The notes below the pieces were generated by a model. The model saw only the letters and a program-made list of their open reading frames with translations, did not search any database and was not told the origin of the DNA. Source: Deltaproteobacteria bacterium (lineage in GTDB: Bacteria > Myxococcota_C > UBA6777). Taken from it: DNA of 64,000 bases. Where the stretch lies: assembly GCA_006226375.1 (NCBI GenBank), contig SBHC01000054.1, forward strand, positions 167,331-231,330, read 5' to 3'. How positions within the stretch are numbered: the first letter of the stretch is position 1; each line of letters begins with the position of its first letter. A program made the translations under genes and the position numbers. This document shows positions 46,684-55,361 of the stretch, piece after piece.

Positions 46684-48084
46684 ATGACACGCAAGCCCAT
46701 GGATCCCAGCCCTGAAGAGATGCGTCGGCTGGGTTACCAAGTGGTTGACCGTTGGGTCGAACACCTGACAACGCTATCCGACCAACCTGTGGCTCAACGA
46801 GGCACCTACGAAGACTTTCATGCGCGGGTTGATGAACCACTCCCCACAACAGGGCTCGGAGTGGAGTCGAGCTTCGACTTTTTCTTCCAACAGATCGTCC
46901 CTGAGTTGACTCTTGTGAACCACCCCCGGTTCCACGCCTACATACCGTGCCCTTCGAGCTTTGTGGGAGCATTGGGCGAGATGTTGGCGAGCGGGACCAA
47001 CCCCTTTCTTGGAAGCTGGCTTGGGGGAGCCACCCTCTCGGCCTTGGAGCTGACAACCCTACGCTGGATTCGGGAGATGCTTCAGTGTCCAGCTTTGGAG
47101 GCAGGTATCTTTACCAGTGGTGGGTCCATGGCCAACTCTGTAGGACTCGCCTCTGCCCGCGCCAAGTATGGTTTGCAAACCCTCCGGCGTGGGACCTTGT
47201 ACGTCTCAGAAGAAGGGCATGCCTCCCTCAACAAAGCTGCCGTTCTTCTAGGCTTTCCCAAAGAGTTGATTCGTGAAGTACGGATCGATGCGGCATGCCG
47301 AATGGACCAGCAACATCTGCGGACCTTGATTGAGAAAGACCAACAAGCAGGCTACCTTCCGTTCTTTGTTTCAGGCAACGCTGGAACGACCAACACGGGA
47401 GCCATCGACCCACTCAACGCCATCGCCGACATCTGCCACGAGCACAACCTCTGGTTTCACATTGATGCAGCCTACGGTGGTTTTGCGGCCTTGGTTCCCG
47501 AAGTTCGTGAACAAATGACCGGACTGGAGCGGGCCGACTCCCTGACCTTGGATCCCCACAAATGGTTGTATTGTCCAATGGGCATAGGATGTGCACTGGT
47601 GCGCGACACCCAGGCTCTGGAAGCCGCCTTCTCTACAGAAGGTCGCTACCTCAAGGACATCCCTGAAGACGAAGTCAACTTCTTCAACCGAGGACCAGAG
47701 CTATCACGACGGGCTCGTGTTCTTCCTGTGTGGATGCTGCTTCGCTCGGTAGGTCGAGACGCCTTAACAGAACAAATCGCTGAAGATATCCGATTGGCCC
47801 ATCTTGCGGCCCAACTCCTACAAGAGGACCCACGATTGGAGGTGTTAACTCCCGGATTGTCGGTTGTTCCGTTCCGGCACAAAGCCTCCCCCAATGAAAC
47901 CGAGGCCGAGCGGGCAGCCCGTGATACTGCGTTGATGGAAGCCACCCTGGCCAGTGGCACCTTGATGCTCTCGACCACCACTCTGCGAGGCCAAAGCACC
48001 CTGCGTATGGTCGTCATGAATCACCGAACGACTGAAACCGAGATCCAACGTTCTGTGGACTGCATCCGCTCGTTCGTTGTCTGA
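46684..48084 (+). CDS. PLP-dependent amino acid decarboxylase (aromatic-L-amino-acid/glutamate decarboxylase family)
   Basis: 466 residues of the group II decarboxylase family. Early blocks VNHPRFHAYIPCPSS and TSGGSMANSVGLASAR are typical; PLP contacts lie in HIDAAYGG, and Lys293 in LDPHKWLY is the Schiff-base residue. Members decarboxylate tryptophan, tyrosine, DOPA or related acids; the substrate cannot be read here. Start at 46684 is preferred over TTG 46666 and ATG 46672 because family homology begins just after it. Confidence 0.88.
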   Translation: MTRKPMDPSPEEMRRLGYQVVDRWVEHLTTLSDQPVAQRGTYEDFHARVDEPLPTTGLGVESSFDFFFQQIVPELTLVNHPRFHAYIPCPSSFVGALGEMLASGTNPFLGSWLGGATLSALELTTLRWIREMLQCPALEAGIFTSGGSMANSVGLASARAKYGLQTLRRGTLYVSEEGHASLNKAAVLLGFPKELIREVRIDAACRMDQQHLRTLIEKDQQAGYLPFFVSGNAGTTNTGAIDPLNAIADICHEHNLWFHIDAAYGGFAALVPEVREQMTGLERADSLTLDPHKWLYCPMGIGCALVRDTQALEAAFSTEGRYLKDIPEDEVNFFNRGPELSRRARVLPVWMLLRSVGRDALTEQIAEDIRLAHLAAQLLQEDPRLEVLTPGLSVVPFRHKASPNETEAERAARDTALMEATLASGTLMLSTTTLRGQSTLRMVVMNHRTTETEIQRSVDCIRSFVV

Positions 48085-48125
48085 AACGTTTGACCTTGCA
48101 CCACTTGCGATGCAATCGAAATACC

Positions 48126-48152
48126 GGTAGGTTCGATCGTAGACTCCCTACC
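48126..48152. terminator. Inverted repeat after the PLP decarboxylase gene
   Basis: GGTAGG (48126-48131) pairs with CCTACC (48147-48152) over a 15-base loop, ~40 bases past the stop. No T-run follows, so this is a weak terminator candidate or an element upstream of the next gene. Confidence 0.25.
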
Positions 48153-48193
48153 TGTTCGGTCACTGTGATGTCTTTGTGGAAGCGTTGAGGTGC

Positions 48194-49189
48194 ATGTTGC
48201 GTAGAATTACGATCTGTTGTGTCGCGGCTTTTCTTTGGATAGGAATGGTCTCTTCTGTTGCCTTTGCAGAGAAGTTCGTGCCAGAGAAACCACCCACCAA
48301 AAAAGACCTGTCAGCTCCGCAGTCCGATGACGATGAGAGGAAGCCGCCAACAGGCAAAGAAGATACCATCACAGGTTGGCACCTTCGCGCTGCTTTTGCA
48401 GGGTCTTATAACAACTTGGGTCTGCAACTTGGCGGCAACTTTGGTTACCGCTGGCGCCTCTACCCTCACGACAGCCTGGCCTTCAAAGACAATTACATCA
48501 AGCTGGGTGCAACTCTTGTAACAACCCCAGCCACCATTGCGGGAGGGCCAGTGTTACGGGTCAAGCCCGCGTCCTTTTTCTTCTTCAGTGTGGCTTATAT
48601 TTATCGATTGTATCTTCCAGCGTTTTCTGGAGGCACAATATTCAAAGATATGAATGCAGTACGAAGTCGCTTTGCTGGAACCACCTACTTTTTCGACGGA
48701 CAGCAACGTCTCAACGCCCAGTTGGAAGATGTCATCGCCCGGAACAACGGACGTTTGCTGTTTGGCTCCCACCTCATTCGATTTGGTGCCACCTTGCAGC
48801 TTCGGTTCAAAGGAGTTCTGGCTTTGCTCAACGCCCGATTCTACTTGCTTTGGGCTCCGTTCAACGATGTAGACAACTCGGAAGTGTACTACGAAGCGAC
48901 GTACGATGTGATGGTAAAAAAGGAGGACCAGATCTTCGATATGATCGGAGGCTTGGGATACCAATGGCGCAACTTCCGATTTCTTGCCACGGTCAGCTAC
49001 ACCCTCGCGCTTCAAACTCAGGAAGTTCGACTGGGTATTGGACCTGCCATGCAATGGGTGTTTCTCAAGCAGTGGCGCTCGATCTACCAACCCTCCTTGC
49101 TTGTCATCGCTCGATGGTGGGCCCAGCATCGATTCCGCGTTGGTCCAATGCCCAACATCGCCTTTATCTTGGAATCTCAGTTCAAGTAA
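48194..49189 (+). CDS. Predicted outer-membrane beta-barrel-like protein
   Basis: 331 residues with a signal peptide ending SVAFA, then a charged linker. Aromatic-rich alternating strands fill the rest (GYRWRLYPHD, FFFFSVAYIYRLYL, ARFYLLWAPF), and it ends with a strand closing in Phe-Lys. This fits a small outer-membrane barrel, but no family was recognised. The ribosome site is unclear: GAGG lies very close to ATG 48194, and GTG 48176 is an alternative that lengthens the signal n-region. Confidence 0.6.
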   Translation: MLRRITICCVAAFLWIGMVSSVAFAEKFVPEKPPTKKDLSAPQSDDDERKPPTGKEDTITGWHLRAAFAGSYNNLGLQLGGNFGYRWRLYPHDSLAFKDNYIKLGATLVTTPATIAGGPVLRVKPASFFFFSVAYIYRLYLPAFSGGTIFKDMNAVRSRFAGTTYFFDGQQRLNAQLEDVIARNNGRLLFGSHLIRFGATLQLRFKGVLALLNARFYLLWAPFNDVDNSEVYYEATYDVMVKKEDQIFDMIGGLGYQWRNFRFLATVSYTLALQTQEVRLGIGPAMQWVFLKQWRSIYQPSLLVIARWWAQHRFRVGPMPNIAFILESQFK

Positions 49190-49202
49190 AACCCAAGAAA
49201 GT

Positions 49203-49661
49203 TCAGACTTTCTTCGAAGAAGTACTTGTTGGGTTCTCGGTCCTCTTTCCACGATGTTTGAGCCAGAGATGAATGGGTCGTAGGGCGACATGCACAAAAA
49301 TGATGACGGCTGCCCCCATAAGCGCCATCCATTTATGACCTGAGCCTGCAATACATCCCACAGCCGAACTGCACCATACGGTGGCAGCGGTGGTTAGACC
49401 ATGCACTGTAAACCCCTCTTTGAAGATGATACCCGCGCCGAGAAACCCAACGCCAGTAACAACCTGTCCGATAATTCGAGTAACATCTCCACTATTTTGT
49501 GTCATCTGAATGGACAAAGAAACGTACATGGCTGCCCCCAAAGCGACCAATGTGTTGGTTCGAAGACCGGCTGACTTTCGATGCCATTGTCTCTCAAAAC
49601 CGATCGCCATACCAGCCAACATCGCGACACCCAATCGAAACCCAAACTCTACCATATGCAT
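49203..49661 (-). CDS. MgtC/SapB family membrane protein
   Basis: 152 residues with four to five hydrophobic helices and the MgtC N-terminal signature (RLGVAMLAGMAIGFERQW, GLRTNTLVALGAA, GVGFLGAGIIFKEG, GLTTAATVW). Family members modulate the ATP synthase or transport under Mg limitation and acid stress; it lacks the extra C-terminal domain of virulence MgtC. It lies 61 bases downstream of the HDAC-family gene and is probably the last gene of that operon. Confidence 0.9.
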   Translation of the reverse strand: MHMVEFGFRLGVAMLAGMAIGFERQWHRKSAGLRTNTLVALGAAMYVSLSIQMTQNSGDVTRIIGQVVTGVGFLGAGIIFKEGFTVHGLTTAATVWCSSAVGCIAGSGHKWMALMGAAVIIFVHVALRPIHLWLKHRGKRTENPTSTSSKKV

Positions 49662-49722
49662 GACGAGAACCTTATCTTGTGATAGTCAGGAACCTTATCC
49701 CCATTCAGGAGGTGAGGTTTCA

Positions 49723-51039
49723 TTACTCTGAAGTCTTACGAAAAAGAGCACGATAGTTGTTTTGCAACAACGTTGTTTGTAGACGATGGTTCTGGAACAA
49801 ACGACGCTGCGCCTGAACGAACAGACGATGTTGCTTCGGCCCAAAGGGTCGAGGCCTCTGAACTTTTAGCCCCCCCAACGATTTCACCCTGGCGAGCCAA
49901 TTGGGAAAACTTACTTTCCCTTGGGCAGAAGACCACCGGTACGGAGAAGAGAGATGATGCACCAATCGGTCGCGAGGACGGACTTTTAAAAGAACTTGGT
50001 TTGCCATACGTACCGTGTTGGAATGAAGTTGGACCAAAGTCTCCATCGGAGCGTACCCTCCTGCAAGAACCCAAGTGACCGGCTTGTTCCAGGAACGAGC
50101 AAGAGCAAAAACATAAGCATCCCGAATGATCAAAGCCTTTTCGCTGATCCCACCACCTCCATAAGGATCCATTCCAGCCTGATAGAGAATGATGTCGGGG
50201 TTTTGCTGACGCAAGATTGTGGGCAGCACCTTTGCGATAGTCGCCAGATAATGGACGTCTCGTTGTTCCCCTCTAGGAACAAGATGATGGTCTACCTGAA
50301 GAACATGGTTGTTGGTTGCAGCAGGAGGCCCTCCCATGTAATCTCCGTAAATCGAGAGGTTCCAAACGGAGGCGTTCCCAACAATGGAAACAGCAGTGCC
50401 GTTTCCTTCGTGATGATCCAGATCAAGGACAAGAACACGCTTCGCTTTTCCAAGACGGATGAGTTTTTTGGCGACGACAACCAGACCGTTCAATGTACAG
50501 AACCCCATACCACTTTGGGGGAGAGCGTGATGGTAACCATGACCCAAATTGCCAGTGATGATGTTTTTGCGAAGCGCAACCTCCGCTGCCTGGTAAAACC
50601 CCCCCACATTCCATAGCCACCCTCGGGCAATCGCAGGACTCCATCGATTGAGGCCTTGGGAGACTGCCAAACGAAGGGGCTTTCCTGTCAAAACAGCGTT
50701 GAGAAAACGATCGGTGTGAACCTGCCGTAGGCTATGCAAATCGATCGGTGGCGCTGGAGGCTTTGCCCCCTTGAGACCGTCGACATGAAGCTGGTGGTTA
50801 GGAACCAATCTGTGGCGAAGAACAGCTTGAAAGATATAGGGCATCTTGGTGGGACCCTTCACAGCCGACACCCCTCTGCCCAATTCCGAGACCCCTCCAG
50901 GATATCCACTGTGGTACCACAGTTCCTGCTTGGAAAAGCGCTGCGTGTGGGGGTGCAATGTCCCCTTCGCGACCCAAAGGATGGCAACAACACACAGCGC
51001 AATCAGGGAAAAGTACAACCCGCTTTTTTTCTGCTTCAT
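49723..51039 (-). CDS. Membrane-anchored histone-deacetylase-family enzyme
   Basis: 438 residues. A single N-terminal hydrophobic helix (~8-26) would anchor or export the protein. The deacetylase core is complete: GHGYHHA (H170, H171), LVLDLDHHEGNGT (D206, D208, H210), YQAGMDPYGG and LAGGY; the zinc ligands should be D208, H210 and the Asp of AGMDP. The family removes acetyl groups from lysines, acetylpolyamines or small amides. A periplasmic location is unusual for it. Start at 51039 follows GGAG; a frame to 51138 would bury the signal. It is operonic with the DUF418 gene 71 bases upstream. Confidence 0.85.
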   Translation of the reverse strand: MKQKKSGLYFSLIALCVVAILWVAKGTLHPHTQRFSKQELWYHSGYPGGVSELGRGVSAVKGPTKMPYIFQAVLRHRLVPNHQLHVDGLKGAKPPAPPIDLHSLRQVHTDRFLNAVLTGKPLRLAVSQGLNRWSPAIARGWLWNVGGFYQAAEVALRKNIITGNLGHGYHHALPQSGMGFCTLNGLVVVAKKLIRLGKAKRVLVLDLDHHEGNGTAVSIVGNASVWNLSIYGDYMGGPPAATNNHVLQVDHHLVPRGEQRDVHYLATIAKVLPTILRQQNPDIILYQAGMDPYGGGGISEKALIIRDAYVFALARSWNKPVTWVLAGGYAPMETLVQLHSNTVRMANQVLLKVRPRDRLVHHLSSPYRWSSAQGKVSFPNWLARVKSLGGLKVQRPRPFGPKQHRLFVQAQRRLFQNHRLQTTLLQNNYRALFRKTSE

Positions 51040-51110
51040 GGTAGACTCCAGAACACCCGACAAGCACGTCAGGGAACAAGCACGATGAACCCGAAAACAA
51101 GAGCCTATCT

Positions 51111-52205
51111 TTATTTTGCGAGGGGCTCCCCTCCCCACGGAGCCGGAGTAGTTCGCCCTGTAATTTGACGAATCAAGCCTTCAATCGGTCCGTAGGCAAA
51201 GCGTCGACGCCACCAAACAGACCCGGCGACAGCAACAACAAAGAAGGCCGAACCGTAAAGAACAGTCACCGCCAACGAAGCGTTCTTAAGCAGTCCATGC
51301 TGAAGCGGGATAAGGATGGCAATAATGTGCACAATGTACAAGGTGAAGGCGAGTTGACCTGTCGCACCCAACGCAACCACCCATTTTTTTTCGCTGCGCT
51401 CTCGAAAGAATGACACACAGAGAGCGATGATAGCCAGTGCAGTTCCACCTGCTGCCACAATGTATCCAGGACGTGGCGGACGTGGCCAAGCGCTGAGCCA
51501 GGCTGCAGTTTCTTTGCTTAAACCCAGGAGACCTCGACCTGCAAGAGTGTCGACGGTTTCCCCAAGAGTTGCGGCAAGAAGACCCAGGATGAGAACCCTC
51601 CGGCAAGTTTCATGCTCCCTTAAGTCCATGCGTCCAAGCCACATACCAAGAACCAAGAAGGCTCCCCACGAGAAAAACGGATGAACCCCATTGAAAAACA
51701 TATCTGCGATCATACCCATAGGTGTCCACAGCGGTAGGCTTGTCTCATAATTGAACACAAACTGGAGCACAACACTAACAAGAACGATACCAACACCTGT
51801 GGCAACCAGCCGACTGGAACGGACAGTCAACAACAACGCGGCAAAAGCCAAGTAAACACCATAACAATGAAGAATGTCCCACTCCCACATATGGAGATTC
51901 AGCAACCCCACCACAAACAGAATGGAAGCCCGCTTCAGCAGCGCGCTCCGTTCGAAAGCTGCGTGGGCAGCAGGATCTTCCAAAGCACGCCTGGAACGAA
52001 GAGAGATCCCAACACCAGCAAGCACAACGAACAAGGCTGCGGAGCGTCCTTCAAACCGGTAAAGCAACCATACCAACCCATCAAGACCGCGATCACTGGA
52101 ATCAAGCTTAAGTTTGTAATTCACCCACACCATACCCAAAAGAGCGATGGCACGGGCCACATCAATACCAATCATCCGATTGGACGACTTGGAAGAAGAT
52201 TCCAT
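51111..52205 (-). CDS. DUF418 / YeiB-like multi-spanning membrane protein
   Basis: 364 residues with ~10 transmembrane helices. It starts RMIGIDVARAIALLGMVWVN and ends GPIEGLIRQITG, like DUF418 and heparan-alpha-glucosaminide acetyltransferase-type membrane proteins. An acyl- or acetyl-transfer role is inferred from fold relatives only. GGGA sits about ten bases before the ATG. First gene of a probable three-gene operon with the HDAC-family and MgtC-like genes. Confidence 0.75.
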   Translation of the reverse strand: MESSSKSSNRMIGIDVARAIALLGMVWVNYKLKLDSSDRGLDGLVWLLYRFEGRSAALFVVLAGVGISLRSRRALEDPAAHAAFERSALLKRASILFVVGLLNLHMWEWDILHCYGVYLAFAALLLTVRSSRLVATGVGIVLVSVVLQFVFNYETSLPLWTPMGMIADMFFNGVHPFFSWGAFLVLGMWLGRMDLREHETCRRVLILGLLAATLGETVDTLAGRGLLGLSKETAAWLSAWPRPPRPGYIVAAGGTALAIIALCVSFFRERSEKKWVVALGATGQLAFTLYIVHIIAILIPLQHGLLKNASLAVTVLYGSAFFVVAVAGSVWWRRRFAYGPIEGLIRQITGRTTPAPWGGEPLAK

Positions 52206-52611
52206 ACTTGGTTCTTCCCTTCATCAACCTCATTAGGTGAGTAATTTAAGAGAGCGTGACTTCATGAAAATGTTTTTTACAAGGCATGAAAAGTTTGACA
52301 CCTTCGTGAAAACACTGGAGCAAGACAACCTAGACATGGCCCTCTATACTGTTTCACCGAAAGTATAAGAAGAATCTTATCTCTCGGCAATAAGAACTCT
52401 AGGCAATACAAAGAACGTTTTTGCGGATGATGAGGAGGAACCTTGCAAACCCGACGAACCCAAAACAAACGATGGATGCCAGCCATGCTTCGCAAATAGA
52501 GACCCTCTGTTTGGGATAGCCGTAACATCCAAACCTTGTGTTCCTAAAAAGAGAAAACCCATGTAGGGACAGGGAACAAGATGAACCAGTCATCATGTCT
52601 CCAGTACCAAC

Positions 52612-52881
52612 ATGGGTTGGTCGACTCCAGAGGAGTCATCTATAGTTCTTGCCTGGTCAACACTCCCTCATCAACTTCAATGGCTTTGGGACCGCAACGC
52701 GCCAGAATGTTTTGGCACTCGGTGCGAGAAAAAAACCAGAGGATGGGGTGGATTGAATTTGGACTCGAAAGTCCGCTGGATGGTGAAAGAAGGGAAGTTT
52801 GACTTCCTCATCGCCATAAGGATTAGAAGGTCCTTGGCGCGTTTCGGCAAGATGCCACAACCATGCTACAGGTCGCTCTGA
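52612..52881 (+). CDS. Doubtful small ORF (89 aa)
   Basis: The frame reads like a soluble basic protein in part (LPHQLQWLWDRNAPECFG, two nearby Cys, then a Lys/Arg-rich stretch). There is no ribosome site before the ATG and no family match. It may be a remnant of a decayed gene or simply chance. Confidence 0.2.
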   Translation: MGWSTPEESSIVLAWSTLPHQLQWLWDRNAPECFGTRCEKKTRGWGGLNLDSKVRWMVKEGKFDFLIAIRIRRSLARFGKMPQPCYRSL

Positions 52882-53300
52882 CGAATCGGTATCATGAGCA
52901 TGAGGTCGAAGAGGTTCAGTACGAAACAACGTGTCATGTCATGGCCCACTCTCGCGGTATCCATGTTCGGCCTCCAGGGAATGTGACCGCCCCTTCACCT
53001 GTGACTTTGCATCGTGCCTATCATGAGAACATGAGGTCTTCCGGATCTCACTACAGCCATGTGTCTTCGCTTCCAGCAGGATGTTTGTCGTGAACTCAAG
53101 TTTCACTCCGAAACGAAACGGGGTAGCCACGATCTTTCTCCAGGCGTGTTTGCCAACCCCACATTCATCCTACAGAGAGATTCTTGGGTCTCTGCCCTGC
53201 GTCTCTCCCATGCAGGTCCGATGTTGTCAGACAGATGGTTCCTTCTGTTTGACGCCGTCTCGCCTTGATGCTTGGGATAAAACACAACAACAAGAGTCCC

Positions 53301-53322
53301 GCCGGGATCTCTCCAACCCGGC
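53301..53322. other. GC-rich hairpin
   Basis: GCCGGG-(10)-CCCGGC is a perfect six-pair stem. A second stem, CAGGT (53325-53329) with ACCTG (53345-53349), follows directly. The pair suggests a folded RNA on one strand. Confidence 0.4.
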
Positions 53323-53450
53323 ACCAGGTGTTTTGCTCTTGGGTACCTGAAACCCGGCCTCTTTCGAGACTATCTTCCTTGCTTGCGCAAAGGAGGAGCA
53401 GTGTCTTCCGCCTCTCTTCTACGAGAGAGAAAGTTTGTCAAAGAGCAAGT

Positions 53451-53496
53451 CCGAGGTTGAGGTGGGGAGTTGTGAGTTCCTCACCCCCAACCTCGG
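53451..53496. other. Long inverted repeat, nine-pair outer stem
   Basis: CCGAGGTTG (53451-53459) pairs with CAACCTCGG (53488-53496). Inner GGGG/CCCC and GTGAG/CTCAC pairings compete. The GGTGGGGA and TCCTCACC halves inside form a near-dyad related to the one at 53836-53857. Confidence 0.45.
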
Positions 53497-53835
53497 TTGC
53501 TCCGTGTTGTAGCGAATCACATACCAGACTCAAGCCCTGAAAAAGAACCTCTTCGAGAACAAGCACATACACAGAAGCACTCTTTTTTAGTGAGATTTCT
53601 GTGACCCCAATAGGTACGGATTGCGGTCCTGGGGTGGGGAACTCACGCCACAAAACCCACGAAGCAACCAAACCCCAAACGTGCAGAGTGCCGGAATGAT
53701 GAAAGAAACCTCCCCTCTCAAGAAACGAATCGTGAGAGGATTAAGACTTAAGTAGGAAGAAAGAGTGTACAGCGAGAGATGGTCTTGCGATTGAAGCGCC
53801 GTTGATTTAGTTTTACAAGTCAAAACCTTGCAAAA

Positions 53836-53857
53836 GGTGTGGAATGAATTCCCCACC
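53836..53857. promoter_or_regulatory. Operator-like dyad GGTGTGGA-N6-TCCCCACC
   Basis: The half-sites match in seven of eight positions. The dyad ends six bases before a TTGACA -35 element and shares its half-site with copies at 53461-53485 and 53633-53640, so it looks like an activator or repressor site for the FHA gene. Confidence 0.45.
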
Positions 53858-53863
53858 CTGATA

Positions 53864-53892
53864 TTGACAAGGACGCGTGCTCCTGCTACTCG
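53864..53892 (+). promoter_or_regulatory. Candidate sigma-70 promoter of the FHA/sigma-54 activator gene
   Basis: TTGACA (53864-53869), 17 bases, TACTCG (53887-53892). The -35 is perfect, the -10 poor. Predicted transcription starts near 53900, just before the TTG start at 53926. Confidence 0.35.
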
Positions 53893-53925
53893 ATCAGGGA
53901 GCCTTTCTGCACAGGGGTCCGAACA

Positions 53926-55323
53926 TTGGGTACGATTTTATCAACTGTTTCTGTCAAATTGAAGTTGCCAGGTTGCCGCCTGGAAGTCTTGGATGGAGCC
54001 AACCCTGTCTCCACACAGGAGTTCGAGCAACGTCGTGTAAAGATTGGTCGTTCGGAAGAGTTGGAGAACGATCTAGTGCTCTCCGATGACCCGTCGGTGT
54101 CGAGTTTCCATTGCGAGCTTATCTACGACGAAGAGGACGGCTACCGGCTTCGTGACAACGACAGCACCAACGGCATCTGGTTGGGCGACGTTCGCGTGTA
54201 CGACGCTCACCTGACCACCCCCATAAACATTACTGTGGGCGACACGGTGGTTCGTTTCACCCCTCTGGAACGAACCTACGAAGTCACTCAGAATATGGCC
54301 GATCAGATTGCGGGGTTCCACTTCAGCAATCGCGACATGCGCCAACTCTGCGTCCGCGCCCGAAAGCTGGTCCAACTCGGAATGGACTCTATCCTCCTTT
54401 ATGGAGAAACGGGTTCAGGCAAAGGGGCCATTGCCTCAGTGCTTCGCCATGACTGCGAAGAAAACAAGGTACCCTTTGAAACCGTCAACTGCGCGGCCAT
54501 TCCAGAGAATCTGCTGGAATCGGAGCTTTTTGGTTATGTCAAAGGTGCATTTACGGGTGCTGCTCACGATCATGTAGGAGCGTTCAAGCGCGCTGACGGC
54601 GGGATCTTGTTCCTCGATGAGGTTGGCGAGTTACCTCTGGCCCAACAAGCCAAGCTGCTCACAAGCCTGGACAAACGCATGGGTCAGTATGAGTTCCGCC
54701 CTGTGGGTTCACGCAACACAGAGACCAGCAACTTTATCTTGCTGGCTGGAACCAACCGAAACCTTCGCAAAGAAGTACAGGAAGGTAGCTTCCGGGAGGA
54801 CCTGTACTACCGCATCGCAGGCTGTGAGCTCCACATCCCTCCCCTACGAGAGCGGCAAGAAGATATCGAAGGGCTGCTGGAAAGTACGTTGGAGAAGCTG
54901 AGCGAACAGCATGGCACCTTGATGTTAACGGTGGCCTCCGAAGTCCGTGAGAAGTTGTTGTCGTACCCTTGGCCCGGCAACGTGCGGGAGTTGTTGCACA
55001 CGATCAATCATGCTGTGGTTCATGCCATCACCATGGATCGAACGCAGATCTTGGAAAAGGACCTGCCACCCCAAATTATACAAGAGCAATCCCAAACGGT
55101 CCCACGGTCGACACAGCAGCTCCCTGTGTATCCGACAGAAGACAGCATTCCTCCGTACCATGATGCCAAAAGTCAGGTGCTGGAGAACTTCCAAAGAGAG
55201 TACCTGTCTCGTCTTCTTGAGATCACCGAAGGCAACGTCTCCATGGCCAGCCGAATCTCTGGAATGGACCGAAAACGCATCACATCGTTACGCAACAAAT
55301 ACTTCTCAGATGACGATGAATAA
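53926..55323 (+). CDS. FHA-domain sigma-54-dependent transcriptional activator
   Basis: 465 residues. Residues ~20-115 are an FHA phosphothreonine-binding domain (G41-R42, S60, H62, N82). The AAA+ sigma-54 domain follows: Walker A GETGSGKG (K166), GAFTGA (207-212), Walker B LFLDEV (D231, E232), Arg-finger region FREDLYYRI and WPGNVREL. A Fis-type helix-turn-helix ends the protein (MASRISGMDRKRITSLRNKY). It should activate RpoN promoters when bound to a phosphorylated partner. The TTG start follows AGGGG nine bases upstream. The kinase gene starts 38 bases downstream. Confidence 0.93.
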   Translation: MGTILSTVSVKLKLPGCRLEVLDGANPVSTQEFEQRRVKIGRSEELENDLVLSDDPSVSSFHCELIYDEEDGYRLRDNDSTNGIWLGDVRVYDAHLTTPINITVGDTVVRFTPLERTYEVTQNMADQIAGFHFSNRDMRQLCVRARKLVQLGMDSILLYGETGSGKGAIASVLRHDCEENKVPFETVNCAAIPENLLESELFGYVKGAFTGAAHDHVGAFKRADGGILFLDEVGELPLAQQAKLLTSLDKRMGQYEFRPVGSRNTETSNFILLAGTNRNLRKEVQEGSFREDLYYRIAGCELHIPPLRERQEDIEGLLESTLEKLSEQHGTLMLTVASEVREKLLSYPWPGNVRELLHTINHAVVHAITMDRTQILEKDLPPQIIQEQSQTVPRSTQQLPVYPTEDSIPPYHDAKSQVLENFQREYLSRLLEITEGNVSMASRISGMDRKRITSLRNKYFSDDDE

Positions 55324-55361
55324 ACCCTATCCCAAACCAACCCGAGAGCGGTGAGGACAAC

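Larger units (their letters stand above)
52206..53925. other. 1.7-kb gene-poor region with strong inverted repeats
   Basis: No frame here shows a recognisable domain or a good ribosome site. Open frames are short and overlap on both strands. Strong secondary-structure elements cluster at 53301-53349, 53451-53496 and 53604-53635, and a dyad motif near GGTGGGGA recurs at 53461, 53633 and 53836-53857. The region may hold untranslated RNA, regulatory DNA or a decayed gene; I could not match it to tmRNA, RNase P, SRP or 6S RNA signatures. Confidence 0.6.

Noticed and set aside
49723..51039. Cytoplasmic acetylpolyamine amidohydrolase completing the polyamine pathway
   Set aside because: Catalytic motifs would allow it, but the N-terminal anchor and operon with DUF418 and mgtC argue for an envelope role; kept only as an alternative.
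52206..53925. tmRNA, RNase P, SRP RNA or an insertion sequence in the gene-poor region
   Set aside because: None of the conserved sequence blocks of those RNAs was seen, and there are no transposase frames or flanking terminal repeats.
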